Assembly: GCA_029571985.1 (NCBI GenBank)
Contig: JAKQVC010000014.1
Span: forward strand, 1 to 61,126
Source of the DNA: Bacteroidota bacterium
GTDB lineage: Bacteria > Bacteroidota > Bacteroidia > Chitinophagales > BACL12
Length of the DNA stretch: 61,126 nucleotides
Reading direction: 5' to 3'
The translations under genes and the position numbers were made by a program. The notes under the pieces were generated by a model, which saw nothing but the letters and a program-made list of their open reading frames with translations, was not told where the DNA came from and did no database searches. The stretch's first letter is position 1; every line of letters begins with the position of its first letter. Of this stretch, positions 1-8,869 are shown piece after piece.

Positions 1-57
1 CTTCGGAGCGCTATTGGTTTGTACGCAGGCCGGTAAACCCGCTTTTTCCATTCTTAC

Positions 58-65
58 TACCTTTG
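58..65 (+). promoter_or_regulatory. -7 promoter box of nadB
   Basis: TACCTTTG matches the Bacteroidota -7 consensus TAnnTTTG. It ends 4 bases before the nadB ATG, so transcription would begin at or within a base or two of the start codon. No Shine-Dalgarno sequence is present. Confidence 0.7.
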
Positions 66-69
66 CAAT

Positions 70-1668
70 ATGCATAAAGCAGATTTTCTTGTTATTGGCT
101 CAGGCATCGCGGGATTGACTTTTGCGTTGAAAATGGCCAAAAAATTTCCGGAGCGCTCCGTACTCATCATTACCAAAGCTGAGGAAGAAGAAACCAATAC
201 CAAATATGCACAAGGCGGTATTGCAGCGGTATGGGATTTTGAAAAAGATAGTTACGAACAACATATTGATGACACACTCATTGCCGGCGATGGATTATGT
301 AAGCGCGATATTGTTGAAATTGTAGTAAAAGAAGGACCTGAACGGGTAAAAGAAATTATTCGCTGGGGTGCCGATTTTGATAAAACAAAAGAAGGTGAAT
401 ATGCACTGGGTAAAGAAGGTGGACACTCACAGTTTCGCGTGTTGCATCACAAAGATGTAACCGGAAAAGAAATTGAAAAAACCCTGGTAGAAGAAGCACA
501 ATCACTGCCAAATATTACCTTCTTCACACATCATTTTGTGATTGATATTATCACACAACATCATTTAGGCAGAATTGTTACGCGACATACACCTGATATC
601 GATTGTTATGGCGTTTATGTGCTCGATAAAAAAAATCACACCATTGAAACCGTATTGGCAAAAATTACGGTAATGGCCAGTGGCGGTGCGGGACAGGTAT
701 ATAAAAACACGACCAATCCACTCATTGCAACCGGTGATGGTATGGCTATGGTGTATCGTGCAAAGGGACGAGTTTCTAATATGGAATTTGTACAATTCCA
801 TCCTACATCTTTATATCAGCCCGGTGTGTCGCCAAGTTTTTTAATTACGGAAGCAATCAGAGGTGCAGGCGGTATTTTGCGCACCAGTAACGGAGCAACT
901 TTTATGCAACGGTACGATAGTCGAGAATCACTGGCGCCGCGTGATATTGTTGCCCGTGCAATCGATAATGAAATGAAATTGCGGGGCGATGATTTTGTGT
1001 ATCTCGACTGCACGCCAATTCCAAAAGAAGAATTACTCAATCACTTTCCAAATATCTACGAACAATGTAAACGCATCGGGTTAGATATTTTGAAAGATTA
1101 TATTCCTGTAGTGCCTGCAGCGCATTATATGTGTGGTGGTATACAAACAGATGCATTTGGCAGAAGCTCGATTCAACATTTATATGCCTGCGGCGAATGT
1201 TCTTCAACCGGACTACATGGCGCAAACCGATTAGCCAGTAATTCATTACTGGAAGCACTAGTATTTGCGAATCGCATCTTTGTAGATGCTGCTAAAGAAA
1301 TTGAAGGCATCGAATTTCAGTCGCACATTCCCGACTGGAATGCAGAAGGCACCACCGACCCTAAAGAAATGGTCATGATAACCCAAAGCATCCGTGAGCT
1401 GAAAGAAATTATGACGAATTATGTGGGTATAGTGCGCAGTAATGAGCGTCTTTCCCGTGCCTTAAACCGCCTGCATCTATTGTACACAGAAACGGAACAA
1501 TTGTACGAAACTTCTACACTTTCTCCTCAACTGTGTGAATTGCGCAATCTGATTACCGTAGGATTTCTCATAACAAGAGGCGCCTCGATACGTCGCGAAA
1601 GCCGCGGTTTACACTACACTTCCGACTATCCGCAGCACAGCAAATGGGCAGAAGATAGCTTGTTCTGA
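70..1668 (+). CDS. nadB: L-aspartate oxidase
   Basis: FAD enzyme that oxidises L-aspartate to iminoaspartate, the first step of de novo NAD synthesis in the cytoplasm; NadA would condense the product to quinolinate. At 532 aa it is close to the usual ~540. The N-terminus has the dinucleotide motif GSGIAG (about residues 10-15). Further on come the family blocks YAQGGIAA, GGHSQFRVLHH, EFVQFHPTS, TEAIRGAGG and APRDIVARAI, whose arginine is the catalytic one in the family. The FAD-binding block GECSSTGLHGANRLASNS and a helical C-terminal domain follow, as in the fumarate reductase flavoprotein superfamily. The conserved block RGAGG plus the ending without a Fe-S partner gene favour NadB over SdhA/FrdA. 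The ATG at 70 is fixed by the promoter box 4 bases upstream. nadA and nadC are not in the window. Confidence 0.95.
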   Translation: MHKADFLVIGSGIAGLTFALKMAKKFPERSVLIITKAEEEETNTKYAQGGIAAVWDFEKDSYEQHIDDTLIAGDGLCKRDIVEIVVKEGPERVKEIIRWGADFDKTKEGEYALGKEGGHSQFRVLHHKDVTGKEIEKTLVEEAQSLPNITFFTHHFVIDIITQHHLGRIVTRHTPDIDCYGVYVLDKKNHTIETVLAKITVMASGGAGQVYKNTTNPLIATGDGMAMVYRAKGRVSNMEFVQFHPTSLYQPGVSPSFLITEAIRGAGGILRTSNGATFMQRYDSRESLAPRDIVARAIDNEMKLRGDDFVYLDCTPIPKEELLNHFPNIYEQCKRIGLDILKDYIPVVPAAHYMCGGIQTDAFGRSSIQHLYACGECSSTGLHGANRLASNSLLEALVFANRIFVDAAKEIEGIEFQSHIPDWNAEGTTDPKEMVMITQSIRELKEIMTNYVGIVRSNERLSRALNRLHLLYTETEQLYETSTLSPQLCELRNLITVGFLITRGASIRRESRGLHYTSDYPQHSKWAEDSLF

Positions 1669-1689
1669 TTTCAGGTACGAAGTATGCAC

Positions 1690-1697
1690 TACCTTTG
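1690..1697 (+). promoter_or_regulatory. -7 promoter box of the secreted esterase gene
   Basis: TACCTTTG lies 4 bases before the ATG at 1702, in the same arrangement as at nadB. It argues for the 1702 start rather than the in-frame ATG at 1684, which lies upstream of the box. Confidence 0.65.
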
Positions 1698-1701
1698 CAC
1701 T

Positions 1702-2976
1702 ATGCGGAAGCTCCTCTTTGTGTTGATGTCACTGGTGTCGATTCAAACCGTTCATGCGCAGGATTATTGCAGCATGGAGCGTTTCGATCAATTTATTTTT
1801 GACTCGCTCGACATTGAAACAATCAGAAATGTTGAATACGGTGAGGCCATAAATCAATTGGGCAATATGGAGAACCTGTATCTCGATTTGTATTTTCCCT
1901 CTCCAACCATAGACCCACTGGCCAAAAAACCCTGTATATTTTTCGTGCATGGTGGCGGATTATTAGGCGGCTCAAAAGAAAGCGATGGTGCTTTACAAAT
2001 GGGTTATTTATATGCACGGATGGGTTATGTGTTTGTGAGTATCGATTATCGAACCGGTTGGGACAGTGGCGATGAAGAAACCGGATGCGGCGGCGATACA
2101 CTTGATCTTACCCGTGCCACTTACCGCGCGTTGCAGGATGTAAAAGCAGCTTATCGATTTATTAAAGATCGCGCTACTTTTTACGGCATTGATACGAATT
2201 ATATTTTCGCCGAAGGAAATAGTGCCGGTTCCCGACAATTAATTTATGCCGCATACGCTACACAAGATGATTTTGATCCCGCATATTATGATGAGCTTGG
2301 TAGTATTGATACTGCAGTAAATGATATCACCAATTTTACATTTAATCCGAAGGGCATCATAACCGAAGCGCTGGGTATCGAAGATTCAACACTTATGTTG
2401 CGGAAAGATATTCCGCATTTCATGTTTCATGGCACCTGCGATTCGATTGTGCCTTTTTTTGAAGGTCCAACTTTTTATTGCTTTCAGCCTTTTGTGTATC
2501 CGTATTTAAGAGGCAGTTATTTATTGGCCGGCATGCTGGAAGCCCAGGGGCGCACCTATCAGTTTTATATGGGAGAAGGTGCAGGGCATGATACCGCCTA
2601 TCCGGATACATTAGTAGCCTATGGCGGCACCTTTATGAAATCCATCATGTGTAACAATTTACAAACAAAACGTATTTATCGGGTGTTGGGTAAATTTAAA
2701 TGCGCTGTTGCCAATGAGGGTGAGTTAGTTATCACAGAACTGTATCCAAATCCCGTTGAAGACATCATCTATCTGGAAATGACCAGCACACGTATTCGTG
2801 CTATTGATTTGCAGATTTACAATATTATCGGACAAACACTTATTGACGAAGAGCTTGACTTTTTTCCACCGGTGGCGAATTATACGGTCGATGTATCCGG
2901 ATTACCCAGAGGAATTTATTTTATGCGGGTGAGCCAGCGTCAGGAAGAATACGTGCTGAAATTTTTTAAGTTGTAG
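1702..2976 (+). CDS. secreted alpha/beta-hydrolase (esterase-like) with T9SS sorting domain
   Basis: Predicted exported hydrolase of 424 aa; substrate unknown. A Sec signal peptide ends at VHAQ (about residue 20). The alpha/beta-hydrolase fold shows the oxyanion motif FVHGGG (about 75-80), the nucleophile elbow GNSAG, a strand with HGTCDSIVP that probably supplies the acid, and a late GAGHD with the candidate catalytic histidine. This order fits carboxylesterase/BD-FAE-type esterases. The last ~85 residues form a T9SS type A sorting domain: ELYPNPVED, an IYNIIGQ strand and the closing block GLPRGIYFMRV. The protein is therefore expected to cross the outer membrane and be released or anchored at the surface. 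It starts 33 bases after nadB but has its own promoter box. It ends 3 bases from the convergent glycosyltransferase. Confidence 0.85.
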   Translation: MRKLLFVLMSLVSIQTVHAQDYCSMERFDQFIFDSLDIETIRNVEYGEAINQLGNMENLYLDLYFPSPTIDPLAKKPCIFFVHGGGLLGGSKESDGALQMGYLYARMGYVFVSIDYRTGWDSGDEETGCGGDTLDLTRATYRALQDVKAAYRFIKDRATFYGIDTNYIFAEGNSAGSRQLIYAAYATQDDFDPAYYDELGSIDTAVNDITNFTFNPKGIITEALGIEDSTLMLRKDIPHFMFHGTCDSIVPFFEGPTFYCFQPFVYPYLRGSYLLAGMLEAQGRTYQFYMGEGAGHDTAYPDTLVAYGGTFMKSIMCNNLQTKRIYRVLGKFKCAVANEGELVITELYPNPVEDIIYLEMTSTRIRAIDLQIYNIIGQTLIDEELDFFPPVANYTVDVSGLPRGIYFMRVSQRQEEYVLKFFKL

Positions 2977-2979
2977 TAC

Positions 2980-3750
2980 TTATTGAACAGATTTTTTTTC
3001 TGCTTCAATCCGCATCCCGTCCAATTTTACATAGCGCATAAATACACTTCCGGCATTCAGCGAAGAAATTATAAATCCAACTTTACCATCCAATATGCCG
3101 AGTTGAATGATATAATGTTTGAAAAAACGAAAAGCAGGTTTGATCACATAATGAAACATCCCCGGCTTCACGCCTTTTTGATAGGCATCCTGCGCACTCC
3201 AGGTAGTATAGCGATCCCACTTCACCATATAATGCATCATATCTTTATAGGTGTTGTGGATGAATTTATGTTTCAACGTACCCACTTTGCCTGAAGTAAC
3301 CACTTCTGCGTGCACCGATTTTTCTTCATAGCGGCAAGTGTCGCGCTTAAAAAAACGGATTACTTTATCGCCCCTCCATCCGCTAAAGCGCACCTCTTTG
3401 CCCATGAAATAATTTTTCCGAAAAATCCAGTACGCATCACACGGAATACTATCCTGTTGCAGCAAATGTTGGATTTCCTGTTGTAATTCCGGCGTTACGC
3501 GTTCATCCGCATCAACCAGTAAAATCCATTCATGTGCAGCTTGTGGTATGGCCCGGTTTTTCTGACTGGCAGAATTTATATATTCACTTTGAATCACACG
3601 CGTGGCTAATGTGCGGGCTTGCTCAACAGTGGTATCTGTGCTAAAAGAATCAACAACTAAAATTTCATCACACCAGCTAACAGATCGAAGTACCGCATCA
3701 ATATTATGCGCTTCATTAAAGGTGGGTATGATGGCGGTTATTTTATGCAT
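2980..3750 (-). CDS. family 2 glycosyltransferase (WaaE/KdtX-like)
   Basis: A 256-aa cytoplasmic-face glycosyltransferase, GT-A fold. The N-terminus reads TAIIPTFNEAHNID, typical of GT2 donor-binding strands, followed by ILVVDSFSTDTT and the metal-binding DADER (about residue 90). SQKNRAI and the aromatic C-terminal half resemble the LPS-core WaaE/KdtX branch, which transfers a hexose to the inner core; the exact sugar cannot be read from sequence. The start codon overlaps the end of the upstream O-antigen-ligase-like gene by 8 bases, so the two are co-transcribed and probably work on the same lipopolysaccharide or surface glycan. Confidence 0.85.
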   Translation of the reverse strand: MHKITAIIPTFNEAHNIDAVLRSVSWCDEILVVDSFSTDTTVEQARTLATRVIQSEYINSASQKNRAIPQAAHEWILLVDADERVTPELQQEIQHLLQQDSIPCDAYWIFRKNYFMGKEVRFSGWRGDKVIRFFKRDTCRYEEKSVHAEVVTSGKVGTLKHKFIHNTYKDMMHYMVKWDRYTTWSAQDAYQKGVKPGMFHYVIKPAFRFFKHYIIQLGILDGKVGFIISSLNAGSVFMRYVKLDGMRIEAEKKSVQ

Positions 3751-4990
3751 AAACCGGTTCCGGATTGTCGTCGATAAATTTTCTGATTAACAGCAAAAAT
3801 AAGAGATAATAGGCGGTTCCCAATTGTATTTCTAAGGTATGTTCAGCCATAAATGAAACCATCATCATACTTAGAAATACGGTAAACAAGAGATTTTTAT
3901 ATCGGCCGCGACTCATCCAGGGGTAAATAGCAGATACCATAAATATCACTAAACCCACTATTCCTGTTGCTGCCAGAAAATAAATATACTGGTTATGCGG
4001 CATCTTTGATTGCACCTTGTCGCTTTGGGTATGCATTTCGTACTGCTCCACCATTTTATCGCGAATATCTCCCGCACCTACACCCAAAACAAGCGCTTTG
4101 TCGGCTACCGTCAAACCATATTGCATACTCAGCAATCGCTGGGCATCACTATGTTCCGGATTTATTTGTCCGCTTCGGATGAGTGCCAATTCATATTTAA
4201 AATATCCCATGCGTGCTGAAAGTGAAGGAATAAAATGCACACTTGCCCAGGCAATGCAAATGATCAAACTGAGTCCCGCAATTGCCTGAACATATTTTTT
4301 GTGTAAAAATGCCAGATGAATTAATACAATACATAAGGCAATATACAGGGTGATGATTCCGCTTCGCACGGCAAATACATGAATGCAAATCGCCATAAAA
4401 CCGGAGAGTATGGCATATAGATACGGTTTATTGGCTGTATAGATGGTTACCTTTTGGACAAATAAATAACCGGCCACAATAATGGCGAAGGCCAGTTCTA
4501 AACTAAACCGGATATGGTCGCGCAAGGGTGCCGGTATTGGATGCCCATATGTTAAAGCCTCATTTAATGACTGATAATGGAACAGATAGTTCACCAGCAT
4601 AATCAGGGATGTACAGGCAATAACCCACACATAAATAGCCAACCAGCGGTGAAATGCTTCCTTACTGAGTTGCTTTACCGCTACAAAACCCAATGGAAGG
4701 GCAAGAAAAGGCAATTTCATCCGGCAGCGGTCCACCCAGTATCCGATATCATCCGACCAAAACCCCGAAATCAGGTAGATGCCAAAAACGGCCAAACACC
4801 AGATGGCGACCGGATCGCGGAGCCAGGTTTTCATGTTTTGACCTGCGCGAATATTGATAAACGCATTGCACATGAGCATAATGGTGGCAACGCTCAGCAC
4901 AACTTTGGAGGTAACCAGACCCACGATAAGCCCTAAAATCGCCAAATCAGCGAAGAATTGGTTGGGAAAAACCCTTAAGAGTGACCGCAT
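3743..4990 (-). CDS. O-antigen ligase/polymerase family membrane protein
   Basis: A polytopic inner-membrane protein of 415 aa with about ten to twelve hydrophobic segments. The periplasmic loop before the last segments and the block HNQYIYFLAATGIVGL match the Wzy_C family, which includes WaaL-type O-antigen ligases and Wzy polymerases. GVGAGDIRD just upstream is also typical. Such enzymes attach or polymerise undecaprenyl-linked glycans on the periplasmic face. Ligase and polymerase cannot be told apart by sequence alone. The gene is first in a two-gene operon with the GT2 gene. A TAATTTAC sequence directly before the ATG could be a weak -7 box. Confidence 0.8.
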   Translation of the reverse strand: MRSLLRVFPNQFFADLAILGLIVGLVTSKVVLSVATIMLMCNAFINIRAGQNMKTWLRDPVAIWCLAVFGIYLISGFWSDDIGYWVDRCRMKLPFLALPLGFVAVKQLSKEAFHRWLAIYVWVIACTSLIMLVNYLFHYQSLNEALTYGHPIPAPLRDHIRFSLELAFAIIVAGYLFVQKVTIYTANKPYLYAILSGFMAICIHVFAVRSGIITLYIALCIVLIHLAFLHKKYVQAIAGLSLIICIAWASVHFIPSLSARMGYFKYELALIRSGQINPEHSDAQRLLSMQYGLTVADKALVLGVGAGDIRDKMVEQYEMHTQSDKVQSKMPHNQYIYFLAATGIVGLVIFMVSAIYPWMSRGRYKNLLFTVFLSMMMVSFMAEHTLEIQLGTAYYLLFLLLIRKFIDDNPEPVYA

Positions 4991-5130
4991 GTAAATTAAA
5001 AATGGGTAGTTGTCTTACCGATTGTGCGGATGGGTTTGGGTGAATAATGAACCAAATGTAAATATTTTCCCTATAAGTTAGGGTATGGCACTGTGCACTA
5101 TTGGCTCGCTGCCCTAAATGCCCTAATTTT

Positions 5131-5715
5131 ATGCCTGTGGAAAAAGTAAACCTGAGCAAGGCCGAGAAAGACAGGATTTTCAACCGGGAGTTTTTACCTC
5201 ATATGGACGCATTGTACAACTTTGCGTTCCATCTGACTTCGGATGAAGATGATGCAAATGACCTTGTACAGGAAACTTTTTTGAAGGGATATCGCTTTAT
5301 TAGTTCGTACCAACAGGGCACCAATGCGAAGGCCTGGTTGTTTAAAATCCTGAAAAACGGATTTATAAACGACTACCGTCGCAAAAGTAAACAACCTAAC
5401 CGGGTCGATTATGATGATATCGTGAGCTTTCACGATACGGATGATGAGGGACATGTAGAATATGTCGACTTAAGGCAGGAGTTGTTTCAGGGTATGTTGG
5501 GCGACGAAGTGACAAGGGCCTTGAGTGAACTGCCCGTTGATTTTAAAACGATTATTCTATTGTGTGATATCGAAGAGTTCTCTTATGAAGAAATCGCCAA
5601 AATTATTGATATCCCAATTGGAACCGTTCGCTCACGCCTGCACAGGGCACGCAATATTTTAAAGGAAAAATTACGCGAATACGCCCGTCAGGAAGGCTAT
5701 AAAGAAAAACGTTAA
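5131..5715 (+). CDS. ECF RNA polymerase sigma factor (RpoE-like)
   Basis: A 194-aa alternative sigma factor. Region 2 spans about residues 25-95 (NFAFHLTSDEDDANDLVQ, then KAWLFKILKNGFINDYRR), where -10 DNA is recognised. Region 4 spans about 130-185 with the helix-turn-helix FSYEEIAKIIDIPIGTVRSR, which reads the -35 element. Length and the absence of regions 1.1 and 3 are standard for ECF factors. The ATG at 5131 is preferred over an in-frame TTG at 5101 because region 2 begins normally after it. The next gene follows by 3 bases and looks like its anti-sigma factor. The stimulus is not evident. Confidence 0.9.
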   Translation: MPVEKVNLSKAEKDRIFNREFLPHMDALYNFAFHLTSDEDDANDLVQETFLKGYRFISSYQQGTNAKAWLFKILKNGFINDYRRKSKQPNRVDYDDIVSFHDTDDEGHVEYVDLRQELFQGMLGDEVTRALSELPVDFKTIILLCDIEEFSYEEIAKIIDIPIGTVRSRLHRARNILKEKLREYARQEGYKEKR

Positions 5716-5718
5716 CGC

Positions 5719-5967
5719 ATGGATCAACAGCTACCCAAACACGATTGTCGCAACTTCGTAAAAAAGGTTTTTCTCGTTCTCGATGGTGAACTGCCGGAAG
5801 AAGAACGCAACCTTTTTATTGCCGACATCCAGCGTTGCAAAGGATGCCTGGAACATTACAGCATTGAAAAAACGTTTAAAGATTTTCTCTCCGTAAAGCT
5901 CGAACGCAAAGAATGCACCAATAAATTGCGTGAAGAGATTAAAACCATGATCAATAAGGAAGCGTAA
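5719..5967 (+). CDS. small zinc-finger-like anti-sigma factor
   Basis: An 82-aa soluble protein encoded 3 bases after the sigma factor. It has a cysteine pair CKGC inside a helix, plus His-8 and Cys-10 near the N-terminus, which resembles the zinc anti-sigma (ZAS) fold that caps ECF sigma factors. The usual HxxxCxxC is not intact: an aspartate occupies the position of the histidine, so zinc binding may use the N-terminal His/Cys or be lost. No membrane segment is present, so it would be a cytoplasmic (possibly redox-responsive) regulator. The assignment rests mainly on neighbourhood and the Cys pattern. Confidence 0.65.
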   Translation: MDQQLPKHDCRNFVKKVFLVLDGELPEEERNLFIADIQRCKGCLEHYSIEKTFKDFLSVKLERKECTNKLREEIKTMINKEA

Positions 5968-6122
5968 GGCGCTAATGCGCTGTCACCGCCATTTTCAGCC
6001 TTATTTGTGCATCATCAGATTTTTCCCGACTTATTTAATATAACTAGTACACAGTTGCCTTAATGCGCAATTGTTTAACCGCTTATTAACCCGGTTTTAA
6101 TCGTTAGGTTTAGTATGGCCAG

Positions 6123-6130
6123 TAATTTTG
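6123..6130 (+). promoter_or_regulatory. -7 promoter box upstream of the lamin-tail-like gene
   Basis: TAATTTTG fits TAnnTTTG and lies 30 bases before the chosen ATG at 6161. Two bases after the box is an ATG at 6132 that reads only ATG CGT TAA, a two-codon frame at the predicted 5' end of the transcript. Confidence 0.5.
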
Positions 6131-6160
6131 CATGCGTTAAAGCGCACACACATTCAGCGC

Positions 6161-7528
6161 ATGCAACTACAGTTCCGATATCATTTTATCTTGTTTCTTA
6201 CAGGTCTAACCTTAAGTGCTTCTGCACAGGTGCCGGATGGTGGCGGAATGTATGTGAATGAAATTAATCAAGGCGGATCCGGTGTAAAAGAATTTGTTGA
6301 GTTTGTGGTTTTAGGTGATCCGGATAATCCATGTGCCGCTGTTAATTTAACCGGCTGGGTTTTCGATGATAATAACGGTAGTTTCGAATCATGTGGCACA
6401 GGTGTAGGTATTGCAACCGGGCATTATCGTTTTACTTCTTGCTATAGTAGTGTGTTGCCGGGCTCTATTTTTGTGATTTACAATGCAGCAGATGTTTATA
6501 CGGGAATGCCGAGCGCCGATCCCACAGATGCAAATGGTGATTTGGTGTTTGTAATCCCCTCTAATAGTTCCTGTTTAGAGGCCAATTATTCAATTCCGGT
6601 TTCTTCGCCGGCTAATTGCACCTATGGGGGTTCATATGTTGCCCCTACCCTTACATGGGCAGCCGGTATGTCAAATTCGGGAGATGTATCTCAAATCAGA
6701 AAACCCGATTACAGCTTTTTCCATGGATTCTCCTATGGAGATGTAACTACAACTTTTCCATCCTGGCCAACCGGAGCCGGTGGCGGTACCAGCTTTAATA
6801 AAGGCACCGGTAACCTGGCGCTTGATTGCGGCAGCGTCTGGAGCAGCGCATCCTTTGTAACCACCACCGCCGGAGCTGGAACACCCGGAGCGGCGAACAC
6901 CATCAATAATGGATATTTTATCAGCAATATCCAAAATTGCGTGTTAAACTACAGTGATTTAAATGATGTAGATAATTGCGCGCTGATTTTAGATTTGGAG
7001 GAAAATGAAATTGCAGGATACGCCTCATCACATGGAAATGTGATTGAATGGGTAGATGAAAATCACACATTTTCTTCTGTTGAATTATGGCGCTCGTCTG
7101 ACGAAGGTCAATTTCATTTAATTGATTTCATAAATACCGCGGAATTGGAAAATACGCCTGGTAGTTATTCCATTATCGATAAAAATCCGGGTGCCGGCAC
7201 TCAATATTATTTTGTTCGATGGGCTAATGCAGAAGCACAAAATATAATCACATCAAACACCATTAGCATCCGTCCGGGTACGCATACTTCAAATGCAATT
7301 CAAATCAACCCGAACCCGGCTTCTACTGAAATTCTTATCCGTCTTCCGGAATATCCACTCATCCATTCTGTTACCTTGTATAATGCCTCAGGCTCGCCTG
7401 TTTTATCTACTATGGTGGAAGGATTATCGGCTTACCGCCTGGATATTACCTCACTTCCATCAGGCATTTACTTTATAGAAGGTCAGTCGAACACAGAGGT
7501 GTTTACAGGGCGCTTTGTGAAGATGTAA
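6161..7528 (+). CDS. secreted lamin-tail-like protein with T9SS sorting domain
   Basis: A 455-aa exported protein. The signal peptide ends at SASAQ (about residue 23). The next ~150 residues, including MYVNEINQGG, KEFVEFVVLG, NLTGWVFDDNNG and a later GSIFVIYN, follow the pattern of bacterial lamin-tail (LTD) Ig-like domains. A glycine-rich middle and an Ig/FN3-like stretch (VIEWVDENHTFSSVELWRSS) come before the C-terminal type A sorting domain (INPNPAST, VTLYNASG, LPSGIYFIEG). No catalytic motif was seen, so an adhesive or structural surface role is the likeliest. It follows the sigma/anti-sigma pair but has its own promoter box. A TTG at 6128 would only add residues before the signal peptide. 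Confidence 0.75.
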   Translation: MQLQFRYHFILFLTGLTLSASAQVPDGGGMYVNEINQGGSGVKEFVEFVVLGDPDNPCAAVNLTGWVFDDNNGSFESCGTGVGIATGHYRFTSCYSSVLPGSIFVIYNAADVYTGMPSADPTDANGDLVFVIPSNSSCLEANYSIPVSSPANCTYGGSYVAPTLTWAAGMSNSGDVSQIRKPDYSFFHGFSYGDVTTTFPSWPTGAGGGTSFNKGTGNLALDCGSVWSSASFVTTTAGAGTPGAANTINNGYFISNIQNCVLNYSDLNDVDNCALILDLEENEIAGYASSHGNVIEWVDENHTFSSVELWRSSDEGQFHLIDFINTAELENTPGSYSIIDKNPGAGTQYYFVRWANAEAQNIITSNTISIRPGTHTSNAIQINPNPASTEILIRLPEYPLIHSVTLYNASGSPVLSTMVEGLSAYRLDITSLPSGIYFIEGQSNTEVFTGRFVKM

Positions 7529-7758
7529 TAATATCATTTTTCTTTTCAGCATGCATCACGGACACACCAATGCTAATTGCTAAATTCAATTTACTGGGGC
7601 ATAAATTGCTGAAACGATTTGCCACATCTCAACTTCTATTAAAGTTTGACAACGTGACTGAATTCTCGTTATAGCTTAACTGAATAAGCTTGCTGTTTTA
7701 ATTCAAACCTATGCATGCCACACTATTACATTGTGCTTGCCAAATGTAATGTTCAAAT

Positions 7759-8022
7759 TCAGAGATTTTCCGAACTATTTGGTTCAAAGAAGTCGGCCCG
7801 AATATGAGCTGTATAAATCACCGAATCTAATTTAATCACAACCAGTGGAATGTTTGTTGGATTAAATGGTTTTATTGCTTCAATGATATCATCCGCATCC
7901 CTGAAACTTAAAACAATTGAACTATAGTCACTGATATGTTCAGTCATGCGCATATGCGATAACCCTTCTCTGATGGAAGAAACGTCTTGTTGTGTCTGGT
8001 AAATAACGAGATAGCTGTTCAT
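7759..8022 (-). CDS. small protein of unknown function
   Basis: An 87-aa frame that is not recognised with confidence. It starts with MNSYLVIYQTQQDVSSIREG, then has SIVLSF and IPLVVIKLDS: an alternating strand-helix pattern like small ferredoxin-fold proteins such as the SinR/Cas2-like family. This is only a resemblance; no catalytic aspartate or partner is obvious, and there is no CRISPR array nearby. It is flanked by a 230-base gap on one side and the DsbA-like gene 81 bases away on the other, both on the same strand. Codon use looks coding, but the gene could be spurious. Confidence 0.45.
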   Translation of the reverse strand: MNSYLVIYQTQQDVSSIREGLSHMRMTEHISDYSSIVLSFRDADDIIEAIKPFNPTNIPLVVIKLDSVIYTAHIRADFFEPNSSENL

Positions 8023-8102
8023 ATTACACGTTTAATACCGTAAAGCTATCGCAAGTCACCAAACAGAGAAGTGATTTAAGTTACCATGACAGGTAATGTG
8101 TA

Positions 8103-8801
8103 TCAACAATTACCATCTGTAGTGCACACATCATCAGTAGGGTCAGAAATTGGTGCAGGTGACAAGGTATCATATGCTTTGGTAAGCGCTGCCGTAAAAT
8201 GTTCAAGAGGTTGTGCGCCGCTGATACCAAAGGTGCGATTAAATACAAAAAAAGGCACTCCCCTCACACCAAGTGAAGAAGCCTCTCGCACATCATCAAA
8301 TACCTGCTTGCGGAAACTAAGCTCATCAGCAAGTACTTCAAGCACTTCATCATTGGGCAAACCACCATCTGCTGCCAGATTAACTAACGTTTGTTTATCA
8401 TCAATATTCCGGCCGTCGATGAAATACGCTTTCAGCAGGGCCTCCTTCATGGCATCGCCTGTTTGTTTGCGCTTGGCGTATTGTAATAAGCGATGTGCCT
8501 GCAGCGAATTTGCCACTACTACTTTATCAAACTGATAGTTCAAACCAACAGTCTGCGCCATATCGGCAACGTAGTTATTCATTTCACGTGCGTATTCGAG
8601 TGTCCAGCCCTTTCTTTCAGCAAGATAGGCCGTAATGGATTGGCCGGCGTTTGTGACTTGTTCCGGATTGAGCAGAAAACTTTTCCATTCAATTTCTACC
8701 TGATCCCGGTGGGGAAAATCGGCTAATGCCTGTTCGAGACGACGTTTGCCGATATAGCAAAATGGACATACCACATCCGACCAAATTTCAATACGTATCA
8801 T
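8103..8801 (-). CDS. DsbA-family thiol oxidoreductase (FrnE-like)
   Basis: A 232-aa protein with a thioredoxin-fold core and the active site CPFC (about residues 13-16) in SDVVCPFCYIGKRRLE, typical of the FrnE/2-hydroxychromene-2-carboxylate isomerase branch of DsbA proteins. A helical insertion occupies about 60-150. GVRGVPFFVFN near residue 180 carries the cis-proline loop. There is no signal peptide, so it should act in the cytoplasm on disulfides or as a redox chaperone. The C-terminus ends in CTTDGNC, an extra cysteine pair seen in some relatives. TATGTTTA 7 bases before the ATG may be its promoter. It is divergent from the 8870 gene. Confidence 0.85.
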   Translation of the reverse strand: MIRIEIWSDVVCPFCYIGKRRLEQALADFPHRDQVEIEWKSFLLNPEQVTNAGQSITAYLAERKGWTLEYAREMNNYVADMAQTVGLNYQFDKVVVANSLQAHRLLQYAKRKQTGDAMKEALLKAYFIDGRNIDDKQTLVNLAADGGLPNDEVLEVLADELSFRKQVFDDVREASSLGVRGVPFFVFNRTFGISGAQPLEHFTAALTKAYDTLSPAPISDPTDDVCTTDGNC

Positions 8802-8856
8802 AAGGCTGTAAACATACCATATGGGTGATAAAGTTCATAAAGGAAGCGTGGGTGTA

Positions 8857-8864
8857 TATCTTTG
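8857..8864 (+). promoter_or_regulatory. -7 promoter box of the 8870 gene
   Basis: TATCTTTG ends 5 bases before the ATG at 8870. It lies inside the longer reading frame that could start at GTG 8825, and so supports the 8870 start. Confidence 0.6.
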
Positions 8865-8869
8865 TACAT

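Noticed and set aside
1684-1701. ATG at 1684 as start of the esterase gene
   Set aside because: It lies upstream of the -7 box; the ATG at 1702 begins a normal signal peptide 4 bases after the box.
4577-4936. 119-codon plus-strand frame over the O-antigen ligase-like gene
   Set aside because: A mirror frame of a clear membrane protein; no hydrophobic or domain pattern of its own.
7759-8022. Cas2 nuclease
   Set aside because: Only a loose fold resemblance; no CRISPR repeats or other cas genes in the window.
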